This document shows, piece after piece, positions 51,976 to 61,557 of a stretch of 64,000 nt of DNA (position 1 is the first letter of the stretch; every line of letters starts with the position of its first letter). Made by a program: the position numbers and the translations under genes. The stretch covers positions 868,001-932,000 of the forward strand of contig OY776489.1 in assembly GCA_963675655.1 (NCBI GenBank), in the 5' to 3' direction. The notes beneath the pieces were generated by a model. That model worked only from the letters and a program-made list of their open reading frames with translations. It had not been told where the DNA came from and did no database searches. The DNA comes from CAXXOK01 sp963675655. Lineage in GTDB: Bacteria > Bacillota > Clostridia > Christensenellales > Aristaeellaceae.

Positions 51976-53160
51976 TCACTCCGGCCGTACCGCCGGGCAT
52001 TTGAGCAGGGTGTTCTGGCGGTACTGCATGGGGGTAAGGCCGGTAAGCGCCTTGAACACATGGCTGAAGTACCGCTGGTTGGAAAATCCCACCTGCTCCA
52101 AAATCCAGTAGATGCGGTTGCGCGGATCCGGCAGCAGCTGTTTGGCCTGCGCTATGCGCACCTCGTTTATATAATCCACCACCGCAAACCCGGTTTGCTT
52201 TTTAAATACGTTGGAAAGATAGGTGGGGTGCAGGTATACGGCATCCGCAAGGTTTTTCAGCGACAGGTGCTCAGCGTAATGCTGGTCTATATACTGTTTC
52301 GCCATTAGCACCGGGGCGGACAGCTCTTTCCCCAGCAGTGCATCCTGCAGGCGGTGATCCTCTGGAATCGCCACGCTTTGCGCCTGCGGCAGCAACTGCC
52401 GGAAAGCGTTTGCCAGTTCGCCTATCTCAAGCTGCGGGCGGCTGGCAGCCCATTGGCCGTCCAGCGCATCCATAGCGGCCTCCAGCGGCGATGCTTCGCC
52501 GGCGGGCGTCAGCAGCAGCACTTCATAGCAAAACTCCTGCCCGTATAGCATCCACGGGTGAGCCGGAATGGCCTTGGCAAGCGCCTGCTTTACAGCCGCG
52601 CGGGACAGCGGTGTTTTGAATAACGCTATTTGATAGCGAATCCCCGCCAAACCGTACTCCCGCTCGCGCTGTTCCTGCTCCTGCGGGGTCACCAGCCGCT
52701 CTTCAAACAGAATATCGCCCAGATAATGCTTGCGCAGCGTATGCAGGTTTTGTTGTATGTATTCGGCGTTCTCCCTGCCTGCCTTCAGCTTTTCATACTG
52801 CTGCCGGGCGCGGCGCAGCACGTTTTCCATATCGGCTTTGGATACGGGTTTAAGCAGATAATCAAACATGTTCAGGTGTGCGCCGCGCTGCGCGTACGCA
52901 AAGTTGGCGTGCGCGGTAATAAAAATAACCAGCGTATCAAAACCATTTTCCCGCAGGGCGCCGACCAACGTCAGCCCATCCATGCCCGGCATGGTAATAT
53001 CCACCAGCACTACCTGTACCTGATCCCAGTCGCAGTTGTTCAGCGCCTCTTCCGCATCGCTGAAAACGGCATAGATGTGCCAGTCGGGATCAATTTGCGG
53101 AATCATGCGGGCAATGCCGTTTAAAATCACCTGCTCGTCGTCGATGATGGCGATGTTCAT
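51976..53160 (-). CDS. AraC-family response regulator
   Basis: A 394-residue regulator: receiver domain (IIDDEQVILNG, phospho-acceptor Asp54 in VLVDITMPGMDG, Lys in DYLLKPV), a middle region of unknown role, and a C-terminal AraC helix-turn-helix pair (LKNLADAVYLHPTYLSNVFK, ILEQVGFSNQRYFSHVFKAL). Its start overlaps the stop of the sensor kinase by 4 bases. It should activate the CUT1 sugar importer upstream in the same operon. Confidence 0.92.
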   Translation of the reverse strand: MNIAIIDDEQVILNGIARMIPQIDPDWHIYAVFSDAEEALNNCDWDQVQVVLVDITMPGMDGLTLVGALRENGFDTLVIFITAHANFAYAQRGAHLNMFDYLLKPVSKADMENVLRRARQQYEKLKAGRENAEYIQQNLHTLRKHYLGDILFEERLVTPQEQEQREREYGLAGIRYQIALFKTPLSRAAVKQALAKAIPAHPWMLYGQEFCYEVLLLTPAGEASPLEAAMDALDGQWAASRPQLEIGELANAFRQLLPQAQSVAIPEDHRLQDALLGKELSAPVLMAKQYIDQHYAEHLSLKNLADAVYLHPTYLSNVFKKQTGFAVVDYINEVRIAQAKQLLPDPRNRIYWILEQVGFSNQRYFSHVFKALTGLTPMQYRQNTLLKCPAVRPE

Positions 53161-54938
53161 ATGCTTTCCGCCTTCCGTATCCCCGGGATGTACAATGTTA
53201 TAGCCGTATAGCGCCCATACTCGCTTTCCACCTGCACACGCGCCCCCGCGTGCATATACGCAAGCCGGGAGGTAACATTAAGCAGGCCAATGTGCCGGTC
53301 CTGTATCTGGTCCGGGTTTTGCAGCTGCGTATGTAAGGCGTCCAGTTCCTCGGCGGGGATACCCGCACCGTTATCCTCTACGCGCAGTTCGTAGCCCTCC
53401 GGCGTGGGTTTGCCGGTAATTTGCAGCACATTGCCGTGCTCGCGACCCATAAAGCCGTGCAGCACTGCGTTTTCCACAAGCGGCTGCAAGGTCTGGCGCG
53501 GCAGGTAAACGGTTTGCTCGTCCTCAACATCCGCTTGAAAGCGAATGTCTCCCCCGCGGATATGGGTATGCACCATCAAATATTCCCGTACGTTTTGCAA
53601 CTCCTGCGCCAGCGTAACCTGCCAGTCCCCGCTGGCCATGGAATACTGCATCAGGTGGCTTAAGGAAACCACCGTTTCGGCCAGCTCGTCCTGCCCGCGC
53701 TCCATCAGCCTCCAATGGAGCATGTCGAATGTGTTCATTAAAAAATGCGGCCGGATTTGGGATTGCAGCGTGCGGAACTGCGCTTCCTGCATCAATAATT
53801 TTTCCTGATACTCCGTGAGGATCAAATCGTGTATCCGGCGCACCATGTGGTTAAACGCGTCGGTAATGCGGCCCAGCTCGTCCTGGCGAATCACAGGCAC
53901 GTGAACGTCAAAATCCTCCCGCTCCACTTTTTCCATGGCGGTAATCAGCTCCGCAATACCCCGCGAGCCCTGCACCGCCAGCCGCTGGGAAAACACAATG
54001 CCTATCGCCATAAAGACGGCGAACACCAATAAAAGCGCCAAAGCAATATCCGCCATTCCCTGCCCGAGCACCGTCAGCTGCGTAGCGCTGACCAGATACC
54101 AGCGCATCGCGCTGTTATAACTACACACCAGCAAGCGGTTATGGCTAACCCACTGGCTGCCTCCGCCGCTGAAATCGAGGTGTGCCAGATCGTCCGCAGT
54201 CAGGCTGGCTTCGCTGCCCGCGACGCTGTAAATGCTTTTTTTGTTGGGCGATACCAGGTACAGACTGCTGTCGCTGAGGAGTTCCGCCGGGTAGGAAATA
54301 TCCTGAAAATAGTCCTGGTTAAGCGACAGAATCACAAGCCCCATCTGCGTACGGTGCGAATAATCCATTATCACAGCCGCCGCGTGTATGTTGGTATCGG
54401 GCTTATACATGTTATCCACCGTGTACAGGTCGTACAGATCGTTCTCGCTCAGCCAGACGAGGCTGCCTTTTTTCTCCGCCGCATCCCGGTAAACCTGCGA
54501 ATCCTGCAGGTGGAACCCCTGCGGTAAAATCAGCGCGACGCTGGTGGAATACTGGTGCAGCGAGGTATCGATAATGGTAATGTTACGCAGATAATTGCTG
54601 CTGATCAGTTTCAGCTTTAAAATGGATTCCACTTTGGTACGGGCGCGCGCCACATCGATATCGTCCGTTTGGTTGAGGCTTTCGCGGATGGAGGTATCGA
54701 TGACGATGTCAAACCCACGGGAATTGATATCCGTAATCCGGCTGGATAAATCGGCGTTAACCACCGCGACCAGCTGGTTTAAGTGTCGGCTCTCGCTTTG
54801 TGTAAGAATGTTGCTCAAAAGCGCCGTAAGCGTGCCGAAAGCAAGCGCCAGCGTAAGGCAGGTAAGCCCCATGTACGATAGCAGCAACCGTCTGCGGTAC
54901 GGGATGGTGGATAGCCGCTTTTGCAGCTTTTGAAACAT
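53157..54938 (-). CDS. YesM-type sensor histidine kinase
   Basis: A kinase of 593 residues with two membrane helices flanking an extracellular sensor domain (residues about 40-285), HAMP linker, His_kinase domain with the acceptor histidine in IRPHFLMNTFDML, and HATPase domain (VENAVLHGF, DNGAGIPAEE, IGLLNV). ATG 54938 follows GGGGAGG with an 8-base gap; the open frame upstream has no family similarity. It is translationally coupled to the response regulator. Confidence 0.92.
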   Translation of the reverse strand: MFQKLQKRLSTIPYRRRLLLSYMGLTCLTLALAFGTLTALLSNILTQSESRHLNQLVAVVNADLSSRITDINSRGFDIVIDTSIRESLNQTDDIDVARARTKVESILKLKLISSNYLRNITIIDTSLHQYSTSVALILPQGFHLQDSQVYRDAAEKKGSLVWLSENDLYDLYTVDNMYKPDTNIHAAAVIMDYSHRTQMGLVILSLNQDYFQDISYPAELLSDSSLYLVSPNKKSIYSVAGSEASLTADDLAHLDFSGGGSQWVSHNRLLVCSYNSAMRWYLVSATQLTVLGQGMADIALALLLVFAVFMAIGIVFSQRLAVQGSRGIAELITAMEKVEREDFDVHVPVIRQDELGRITDAFNHMVRRIHDLILTEYQEKLLMQEAQFRTLQSQIRPHFLMNTFDMLHWRLMERGQDELAETVVSLSHLMQYSMASGDWQVTLAQELQNVREYLMVHTHIRGGDIRFQADVEDEQTVYLPRQTLQPLVENAVLHGFMGREHGNVLQITGKPTPEGYELRVEDNGAGIPAEELDALHTQLQNPDQIQDRHIGLLNVTSRLAYMHAGARVQVESEYGRYTAITLYIPGIRKAESI

Positions 54939-55049
54939 CTCTCTTGCCTCCCCTATCGGCTCAAATGGGCGGGGAGCCAAGCCCTTGACTATCATAGCAA
55001 AAAGCGGTGCAACATTCAATTGCGGGCGGGCGCGCCGGGTAAATACCCG

Positions 55050-55895
55050 CTACTCCTTCAGCCCCGTACCCGCCACCCCTTGTATAAAGTACTTTTGCAG
55101 CGGTATCAAAATGATCGCCGGAACCAGAATGGCGATGGAGGTTGCCGAGTAGATGAGCGTCCAATCGGTAAAGTTTTCGCCGGTAAACTCGGCAATGGCC
55201 ACCTGCATCACCTTGAGGGACTTGCCTGACGCCGCCACCAGCGGCCACAGGAAAGCATCCCACTGCTGGATGAAGGTCATCAAACTGGCGCTGATAATGA
55301 CGGGAATGGACAGCGGCACAATCAGCTGAAAATAGATGCGCAGCGTCCCCGCGCCATCGATGCGGGCGGATTCCAGCAGCGAATCGGGAATATCCAAAAA
55401 GAACTGCATATACAGAAACACGATCATCCCGTTACCAATCATGGGCAGTATCAACGCAGCGCGCGTGTTTAAAATGCTCAGCGCATCGCACGTTTTATAC
55501 AGCGGTATGGCGATGACCTCAAAGGGAATCATAAACGAGAATAAAAACACCAGAAAGATGAGGCGTTTCCCGCGGAAGGTAAACTTGGCGAAGGTAAACC
55601 CGGCCATGCCGTTGACTAAAAAGCCGAACGCGACCGTAAGCGCCGCCACCAGCAGGGAGTTAAACACCGGCACGCTGAAGCCCGCTTGGGTAAACAGGCG
55701 GCCGTATTGGTTGAGCGTGAAGGTTTTGGGAAAAAAGGTATATACGGACAAGACCTGCGTATAGTTGAAAATCTCCGCGTCCTGCGTGCGCAAGGAGTTA
55801 CCAATGGTCACCACGATAGGCATCATCACGAGGATAACGACCAGCAAGAGCAGCGTATAGTAAACAATATTACCGGCGGTTATTTTTGTTTTCAT
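55050..55895 (-). CDS. CUT1 sugar ABC transporter permease, MalG type
   Basis: A permease of 281 residues with six hydrophobic segments and the EAA-like loop ESARIDGAGTLRIYFQLIVP. ATG 55895 lies 8 bases behind GAAGAGG; ATG 55901 and GTG 55904 are too close. It sits directly after the MalF-type permease gene and completes the membrane part of the importer. The signature C-terminal tail FIQGVAGTGLKE is typical. Confidence 0.9.
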   Translation of the reverse strand: MKTKITAGNIVYYTLLLLVVILVMMPIVVTIGNSLRTQDAEIFNYTQVLSVYTFFPKTFTLNQYGRLFTQAGFSVPVFNSLLVAALTVAFGFLVNGMAGFTFAKFTFRGKRLIFLVFLFSFMIPFEVIAIPLYKTCDALSILNTRAALILPMIGNGMIVFLYMQFFLDIPDSLLESARIDGAGTLRIYFQLIVPLSIPVIISASLMTFIQQWDAFLWPLVAASGKSLKVMQVAIAEFTGENFTDWTLIYSATSIAILVPAIILIPLQKYFIQGVAGTGLKE

Positions 55896-55900
55896 CTCCA

Positions 55901-56830
55901 TCACCTCTTCCCGGTATAAGGCCGCGCCTTACCGGCTTTTTCGTCCCGGGTCAGGAACATCTGTATGGCGGCGATGGCGATGGCAATCCCCATCATAACG
56001 GTAACCAGCGCATAGGCGCGCGGGTAGTTGCCGTAGCTGAATGCCGAACGGTAGGCTTCGTACATCAGCGTATCCGTCGACATGGATGGCCCCCCGCCGG
56101 TAAGCAGATAGACCGGTACGAACATGAAAACATTGATTAACGTATCGGAAATCACCACAAACACCAACGCGTTTTTCAGCATCGGCAGTGTGATGCGAAA
56201 CAGCGTAACCCAGTAGCCCGCGCCGTCCAAACGGCTGGCTTCGTAAATGCTTTCGTTTATGTTTTGCAGCCCCGCCAGCAGGAACATCATCCAATAAGGG
56301 ACGCCCTTCCAGCAGCAAATAAAGACGATAACATACAGTGCCTGATGCCTGCCCGTTAAAAAGGGCTGCTGCGCCAGGCCAAACGTTTCCAAAACGGTAT
56401 TGATGATACCGGTGGACGTGCTGAAAAACAGATTCCACACCGTGCACGCAATCACGATGCTAATGGATACGGGCAGGTAAATCATCGTGCGCGCTGCGCG
56501 AACCGCGCGGCTTTTCCGGTTGAGGAAAAGGGAAAGGGCAATCGCGAGCAACACCTGTATGGCGGTAGTAAACACGCAAAACCACAGCGTTACCCAAAGC
56601 GAATTGGCGAAAGTCGGCTCCGCAAACAGGGAAGCATAATTGCGAAAGCCTGCAAAAAACGTAACGCCGCCTCTGCCAAGTTTAAAAAAGCTTTCCACCA
56701 GCGAGTACAGGATCGGGTAGATTTTAAAAATGCCGATCAGCAGCATCGCAGGCAGCAGGAGCAGATAAGGCTCCAGCCGTTTGCGCGACCGGGGAGAAAG
56801 CGCGCCGGTTTTACCAAGGGTTTTATTCAT
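55901..56830 (-). CDS. CUT1 sugar ABC transporter permease, MalF type
   Basis: A permease of 309 residues with six hydrophobic segments. RKRLEPYLLLLPAMLLIGIF is the first helix and EASRLDGAGYWVTLFRITLP the ATPase-docking loop. ATG 56830 is taken; GTG 56833 is better spaced from AAAGGGGG and differs by one codon. It lies between the binding-protein gene and the MalG-type permease. As in the first sugar locus, no ATPase gene is present. Confidence 0.9.
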   Translation of the reverse strand: MNKTLGKTGALSPRSRKRLEPYLLLLPAMLLIGIFKIYPILYSLVESFFKLGRGGVTFFAGFRNYASLFAEPTFANSLWVTLWFCVFTTAIQVLLAIALSLFLNRKSRAVRAARTMIYLPVSISIVIACTVWNLFFSTSTGIINTVLETFGLAQQPFLTGRHQALYVIVFICCWKGVPYWMMFLLAGLQNINESIYEASRLDGAGYWVTLFRITLPMLKNALVFVVISDTLINVFMFVPVYLLTGGGPSMSTDTLMYEAYRSAFSYGNYPRAYALVTVMMGIAIAIAAIQMFLTRDEKAGKARPYTGKR

Positions 56831-56929
56831 CACGGGCATTGCCCCCTTTGCCGGTTCCAGCCCGCACGGCGGTAAAGCCATGCGGGCCGGAACCCTTTAC
56901 ATTGCGGTTATCCGTCGATCTTTTTCGGG

Positions 56930-58222
56930 TTATTGATACATCTGCATTTGTGTATCCAGCTGCATCACGGCGGAGTTGAGCGCTTCGGCTACGTCCACAC
57001 CGTTGCGGATATCCGAGAACGTGCTGCCGATAATGGTTTCAAACTCGCCGTACGCCAGCGTTGCGGGGCGCGGGTACGCGGTGTTCTGCGCTTCGTAAGA
57101 GGCTAACTGGAAGATGCTCATGGGGAAATCCGCATATTTTTCGTCGATCGCGTACTTCTCCAGCGAAGCCACGTTAGCGGCGAAAGCGCCGCGCGTTTCC
57201 AGGAAGATGCTGTTGCCTTCGCCAAGGGTGAAGTACTTAATAAAGTCAACGGCGGTTTCCACATTCTGCGAACCGGAGCACAGACCCACATGCCAGCTGT
57301 CGGTCGGGGTCGCGGCGGTGCCGCCTGCAAAGTATGGGAAGGCTGTATAGCCCCAGTTGAGGCCTTCGGTTTTACTGAAGGTATTGTAGTTGAAGATGTT
57401 GCCGGTCAGGAACACGATTTTACCCGCCATAAACAAGCCGTCGGAATCCGCGGGGCTGGTGCCTTTGGGCGAAATCATTGCGACGTTATGAATATCGCTG
57501 TACCACTGCATCGCGGTCTGGAAGGCTTCGCTGTTGAGGTAGCCATCCACCGTCAGGCCGTCTTCGGCAAAGGCGTCCGCGCCCAGCGAGTTGGGCAGGG
57601 GCAAAATTTGGTAGGGGCGGTCGACCTGCTCAAAGGTAAGGCCGAAGATGGTGCTATCGTCCACCACGGCCATCACTTGCTGGCTGATTTCCACAACCTG
57701 TTCCCAGGTAAGGCGCTGCGCAGGGTCTGTGGAGGGGTATTCGATCCCGGCGGCATCCAGCAAATCCTTGTTGTAGAACAACGCCTGACAGGAGTTGCAA
57801 AGTGGGGGCGCGATAAACTCGCCCTCGTACGTACTGGATTTGACCAGCGCGGAAGCGAATTCGGCCTTCTCATCGGCGGTAAAATAAGCGTCCATCGAGC
57901 TGATCCAGCCCTTATAGGTATAGGCGCTTACCATGGTTGCATCGGTCATGATGACGTCAAAATCCTGGCTTTGGCTGCCAAGCTTAATGGTAACCGCGTC
58001 GTTGTATTCGGAGTAGGGATACTCCTCCAGCTTCACGGTAACATCCGGATTAACGGCCATATACGCGTCAATGGCAGCCTGTACGGCGGCGTGATACTCG
58101 GTAAACGAAAGGACGGTAATGGTGCCGCCGGGCGTAGTTTCCGCCACGGCCCCTGTTAGGCACAGGCACGCGGCCAGCAACAGGGAAAGCAGCACGGAAA
58201 GCAATTTGATCCCATTTTTCAT
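56930..58222 (-). CDS. Extracellular sugar-binding protein of CUT1 ABC transporter
   Basis: A 430-residue family 1 solute-binding protein. The signal peptide (MKNGIKLLSVLLSLLLAACL) contains LAAC, a possible lipobox, but a signal peptidase I site after AVA is also possible. TITVLSFTEYHAAVQAAIDA, DVIMTDATMVSAYTYKGW and GLFMAGKIVFLTGNIFNYNT follow the family pattern. ATG 58222 follows AAGGAGG. It is the first gene of an operon of five (binding protein, two permeases, sensor kinase, regulator). No enzyme is included that would reveal the sugar. Confidence 0.9.
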   Translation of the reverse strand: MKNGIKLLSVLLSLLLAACLCLTGAVAETTPGGTITVLSFTEYHAAVQAAIDAYMAVNPDVTVKLEEYPYSEYNDAVTIKLGSQSQDFDVIMTDATMVSAYTYKGWISSMDAYFTADEKAEFASALVKSSTYEGEFIAPPLCNSCQALFYNKDLLDAAGIEYPSTDPAQRLTWEQVVEISQQVMAVVDDSTIFGLTFEQVDRPYQILPLPNSLGADAFAEDGLTVDGYLNSEAFQTAMQWYSDIHNVAMISPKGTSPADSDGLFMAGKIVFLTGNIFNYNTFSKTEGLNWGYTAFPYFAGGTAATPTDSWHVGLCSGSQNVETAVDFIKYFTLGEGNSIFLETRGAFAANVASLEKYAIDEKYADFPMSIFQLASYEAQNTAYPRPATLAYGEFETIIGSTFSDIRNGVDVAEALNSAVMQLDTQMQMYQ

Positions 58223-58454
58223 TTGGACAATCCTCCTTATTCTATTGGCTGGTTCGTTGCGGTATGCTCCTGTCAAATCCCGCATTTGATGTAATAATCA
58301 TAGCATTAATCCACCGGAGAAAACATGATGTATCTAAAGATTCCGTCCGTGATTTACAGCACTTTGCCCATAACGATTGAAAACGGCAGGGCGGAATGCT
58401 ATATTCGTAGCAACACAGCAGGAAAACCAATATTGTTAAAGGGGTTGATTGTAT

Positions 58455-59264
58455 ATGGAAGAAACCAAACAATATCACATCCATACCACATCGGCCGACG
58501 TAGCGCCGTATGTGCTGCTGCCGGGCGATCCGCACCGTGTGCCGTTGGTAGCCGCGCTTTGGGACGAAGCCCATTTTGTGGCGGATAACCGCGAACATGT
58601 CACCTACTCGGGCGTTTATAAAGGCATGCCGATCACCTGCACCAGCACAGGCATGGGCTGCCCCTCCACCGCCATCGCCGTGGAAGAGCTGGCACAATGC
58701 GGGGCGAAAACGCTGATGCGCATGGGCACCTGCGCCGGTATCGCCAGCTATGTAAACCCCGGCGACCTTGCCATTTTCGACAGCGCCTGCCGCTTTGAGG
58801 GCACGACAAAGTGCTATGTCCCCCCGGAGTATCCGGCAGTTTCGCACCACGACATTGTTACCGCCGCCATCCAAACCGCCGAGAAGCTGACGCTGCCCTA
58901 CCACGTAGGCACGTCCCGCTGTATTGACGGCCTGTATACAAACCGGCCGGACCCCAATTGCAGCTTTAGCGGATACCACCCCCACAATTGGGATTATTTC
59001 CTATCCGATTTAAAGCAGATGAATGTGATCGCAGGCGAAATGGAAAGTGCTGCCGTCATGGTGCTTAGCCGCCTTTTCGGTCTGCGCGGCGGCGCGATTT
59101 GCATGTGCGTAGCCAGCTTGACGCGGGATTTTGACCACGGCGGACAGCTGGATGTAAACAAAATCGAGTACGGCGGCGACCGGATTACGCAGCTCAACAA
59201 AATCGCGCTGGAAACCATGTACCAAATTTACCTGAACGATCAGGCCAAAATCAACAAAGCGTAA
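58455..59264 (+). CDS. Nucleoside phosphorylase (uridine/purine phosphorylase family)
   Basis: A 269-residue member of the PNP/UDP family that splits nucleosides with phosphate into base and (deoxy)ribose 1-phosphate. LLPGDPHRV is the phosphate-binding GDP loop, TGMGCPSTAIAVEEL the conserved core, RMGTCAGI the second phosphate site, and NVIAGEMESAAVMVLS the ribose-binding MExA motif. Base specificity is not clear; the family includes uridine phosphorylase and broad enzymes. ATG 58455 follows AAAGGGG. It might feed pentose 1-phosphates to the isomerase and aldolase of the microcompartment. Confidence 0.88.
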   Translation: MEETKQYHIHTTSADVAPYVLLPGDPHRVPLVAALWDEAHFVADNREHVTYSGVYKGMPITCTSTGMGCPSTAIAVEELAQCGAKTLMRMGTCAGIASYVNPGDLAIFDSACRFEGTTKCYVPPEYPAVSHHDIVTAAIQTAEKLTLPYHVGTSRCIDGLYTNRPDPNCSFSGYHPHNWDYFLSDLKQMNVIAGEMESAAVMVLSRLFGLRGGAICMCVASLTRDFDHGGQLDVNKIEYGGDRITQLNKIALETMYQIYLNDQAKINKA

Positions 59265-59372
59265 TGTTGGCTGGGCATCGTTCTGCTTCCCATAGGGCAG
59301 ACAGGCCGCAAAGCGCCGCCGCTCTGTGGCAGTGCAGAACAAAGCCGTTTTACAAATCCAAAGAACGCAAGG

Positions 59373-59412
59373 AAAGGCTTCACGCCAATGAGCGAAGCCT
59401 TTCCCTTTTTTA
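59373..59412 (+). terminator. Terminator after nucleoside phosphorylase
   Basis: AAAGGCTTC and GAAGCCTTT pair around 12 bases; CCCTTTTTT follows. The rest of the gap to 59636 holds a TATAAT at 59481 without a good -35 box. Confidence 0.75.
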
Positions 59413-59636
59413 CAACAAAAATTACGCAGTTTAACCGGCAACCGCTTCCCTCTTCTTTCGGTTCAAGGTTTGGCGCGTGGTATAATGATAAGCATGTTGC
59501 AGGGAGGTTGCCGAAATCAAACACCCTTGTACCGGTATAAGAAAAATGATGAGTAAAACAGCAAGTAAAATCAAGCGGGATTCTCTCCGTTTCCCTACAC
59601 TATAAGCAGAGCCGTCGAAACGAGGTGGGCAGACGA

Positions 59637-60608
59637 ATGTACGAGTGGCACAGGCAAATCCAGATCATCGTTGATGAGATTGACAAGAGCATCCAGCATT
59701 ATCACGACGAAGCGTTAACGCTACGGTTTCTGGCGCGCAAGCTGGGGTATTCCGAGTATCACACCACCCGGAAGTTCAAAGAAATTTCCGGCATGCCGCT
59801 AAGAGATTATTTGCGCTGTCGCCGGTTAGCCTTTGCGCTCAAAGAGGTACGGGACAGCGAAAGAAGCCTTTTGGATATTGCCTTTGACTATGGCTTTTCC
59901 TCCCACGAGGCGTTTACCCGCGCCTTTAAAGGGGCGTACGGCATAACGCCCAGCGCGTACCGGAAAAAGCCCGAGCCTGTGGTGCTACGCACAAAAATAA
60001 CCCTCTTCGACCGCTACTTCTTCGGACTGGGAGAGATCGGCATGACGAAATCCACAGAGGATGTAAAAATCTACTTTGTCACCATTCCCGCGCACAAGTT
60101 TTTACACATAAAAAACTACGAAAGCAACGGCTACTGGGATTTCTGGCAAAAGCAAAGCCATATTCCGGGGCAGGACTGCGAAACCATTTGCGGCTTGCTG
60201 GACAGTATGAAAGGCAAATTGGACGACGGCGGCGGAACCGAGGTCAACAGCGGCAGCGGGCAGATCATGGCCTACATTATCGATCCGGCGGGCAGGCTGT
60301 GCGCTTGGGGGTTCCCGCGTACCGAGTGCTACGGCGTGCGGCTCCCCATGGATTACCAAGGCGCCGTACCGCCGCAAATGCTGATGGCCGACATTCCCGA
60401 AGCCGAGTATATTGTATTTGAGCACGGGCCGTTCGCTTACGAGCAGGAAAACCGCAGTGTGGAAGAAAAAATAGAAACAGCCATGTCCACATTTGATTAT
60501 GCAGGCACAGGGTATTGTTTTGATACCACGCCCGGCCGCATGATTTACCTGTACCACGACCCGGAACGGTTTTTCAAATATATCCGGCCCGTGCGTAAAC
60601 AGCAGTAA
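59637..60608 (+). CDS. AraC-family regulator with GyrI-like C-terminal domain
   Basis: A 323-residue regulator with the AraC DNA-binding domain at the N-terminus (LTLRFLARKLGYSEYHTTRKF and LLDIAFDYGFSSHEAFTRAFK, ending GITPSAYRKK) and a C-terminal effector-binding domain similar to GyrI/Rob (FVTIPAHKFLHIKNYES, ADIPEAEYIVFEHGPF). ATG 59637 lies 8 bases behind GAGGTGG. It shares its layout with the gene at 61558 but is GC-rich like the rest of the chromosome. Ligand unknown. Confidence 0.9.
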   Translation: MYEWHRQIQIIVDEIDKSIQHYHDEALTLRFLARKLGYSEYHTTRKFKEISGMPLRDYLRCRRLAFALKEVRDSERSLLDIAFDYGFSSHEAFTRAFKGAYGITPSAYRKKPEPVVLRTKITLFDRYFFGLGEIGMTKSTEDVKIYFVTIPAHKFLHIKNYESNGYWDFWQKQSHIPGQDCETICGLLDSMKGKLDDGGGTEVNSGSGQIMAYIIDPAGRLCAWGFPRTECYGVRLPMDYQGAVPPQMLMADIPEAEYIVFEHGPFAYEQENRSVEEKIETAMSTFDYAGTGYCFDTTPGRMIYLYHDPERFFKYIRPVRKQQ

Positions 60609-61109
60609 AACCCGTATCTATACAGATTTTCAAGCATGCGCCCTCACAGGCACAGGCATAAAAACCAAATATGCAGGCCGTGTTTTAGAGTATAGCATCA
60701 TTGTAAAGCACCCCTGTTTGCTACGCCGCCTGATACAAGGCACACGCACGATTAAATCAACGCATCATTTTTTGCGCGCGGTGTGCATGGGCGCACACCG
60801 GTTTGATCGCTGTAAGCAACTGGAACAAGGAGAAAAGTTTTTCTCCATCGCGTTTCCCTATTACGAAATCCGCCCGTGTGAAAATCGTATATCGCCAGAC
60901 AGCAAGCTGGCGAGAAGGTATTTTTCACGCCGCGGTTCGATCGCCAAAACGCTTTTCCAAACCGCTTTCATCCAGTAACAGATACCGTATGCAAAGCCAC
61001 AGTGCAAGCCATGCCTGTAAGCGTGTAACAGCCGTCTTTTTCAGGCGTACAACCAGCAGAACCGGAAACCGGCAAAAAGCAGTGTAACCTCGCCGCAAGC
61101 ACCTTCGCC
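60609..61109. other. Gene-free stretch before tRNA-Arg
   Basis: About 500 bases with only short open frames that lack ribosome binding sites and family similarity on either strand. No terminator with a clear U-tract was found for the AraC gene. Nothing recognisable. Confidence 0.5.
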
Positions 61110-61145
61110 TTGACATAAGCAAACCATTGCCGTACAATGGTTTGC
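61110..61145 (+). promoter_or_regulatory. tRNA promoter overlapped by a large palindrome
   Basis: TTGACA (61110-61115) and TACAAT (61133-61138) are 17 bases apart, about 100 bases ahead of the tRNA. A perfect inverted repeat with 11-base arms (GCAAACCATTG, 61119-61129, and CAATGGTTTGC, 61135-61145) covers the spacer, the -10 box and the start point. Confidence 0.6.
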
Positions 61146-61244
61146 GTTCCCCATGCGCTTGCCGCCCAGCCGGGTAGCCTCGCAACTTACCCCCAAACCG
61201 ACTGTGTTTGCTTTTCAAGCGATACCAGGTACACCAAGGCATCT

Positions 61245-61321
61245 GTTTCCGTAGCTCAGCTGGATAGAGCGTCCGCCTCCTAAGCGGAAGGCCTCGGGTT
61301 CGAATCCCGACGGGAACGCCA
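61245..61321 (+). tRNA. tRNA-Arg (anticodon CCU)
   Basis: A full cloverleaf with 3' CCA encoded. Acceptor GTTTCCG pairs with CGGGAAC (one G-U), D arm GCTC/GAGC, anticodon stem TCCGC/GCGGA with loop CTCCTAA giving anticodon CCT (61279-61281), T arm with GGTTCGAATCC. Arg-CCU genes are common integration sites, and a tyrosine recombinase gene lies 1.6 kb downstream. Confidence 0.95.
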
Positions 61322-61394
61322 CTTTCAAGGCCGGATACCGTTATAATTAGGCGGTTTCCGGTTTTTCGTCTTTTCTCACCTTCTCTTCAAATCC

Positions 61395-61451
61395 GCTCAT
61401 AAAACGGCCACATTTTCGCGTATGAACAGTTTGCTCATAAATGCGGGCATT
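61395..61451. repeat. 57-bp direct repeat, left copy
   Basis: Starts GCTCATAAAACGGCCACATT and ends TGCGGGCATT. It matches 62530-62586 with about four differences. The two copies flank the AT-rich AraC gene; preceding bases (CTCTTCAAATC) are also shared. Confidence 0.8.
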
Positions 61452-61557
61452 GAGTTTGTCGATGGAATCATTACTATTTTGTTCAGACAAAAGTGAGCAA
61501 GGACGGATAGGACGATAACCAAAGGAAGCATTATACTATAATTGCGAGGTGAGAAAA

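Noticed and set aside
60718..60978. An 86-codon open frame before the tRNA
   Set aside because: No ribosome binding site or recognisable composition; the frame on the other strand nearby is equally featureless.
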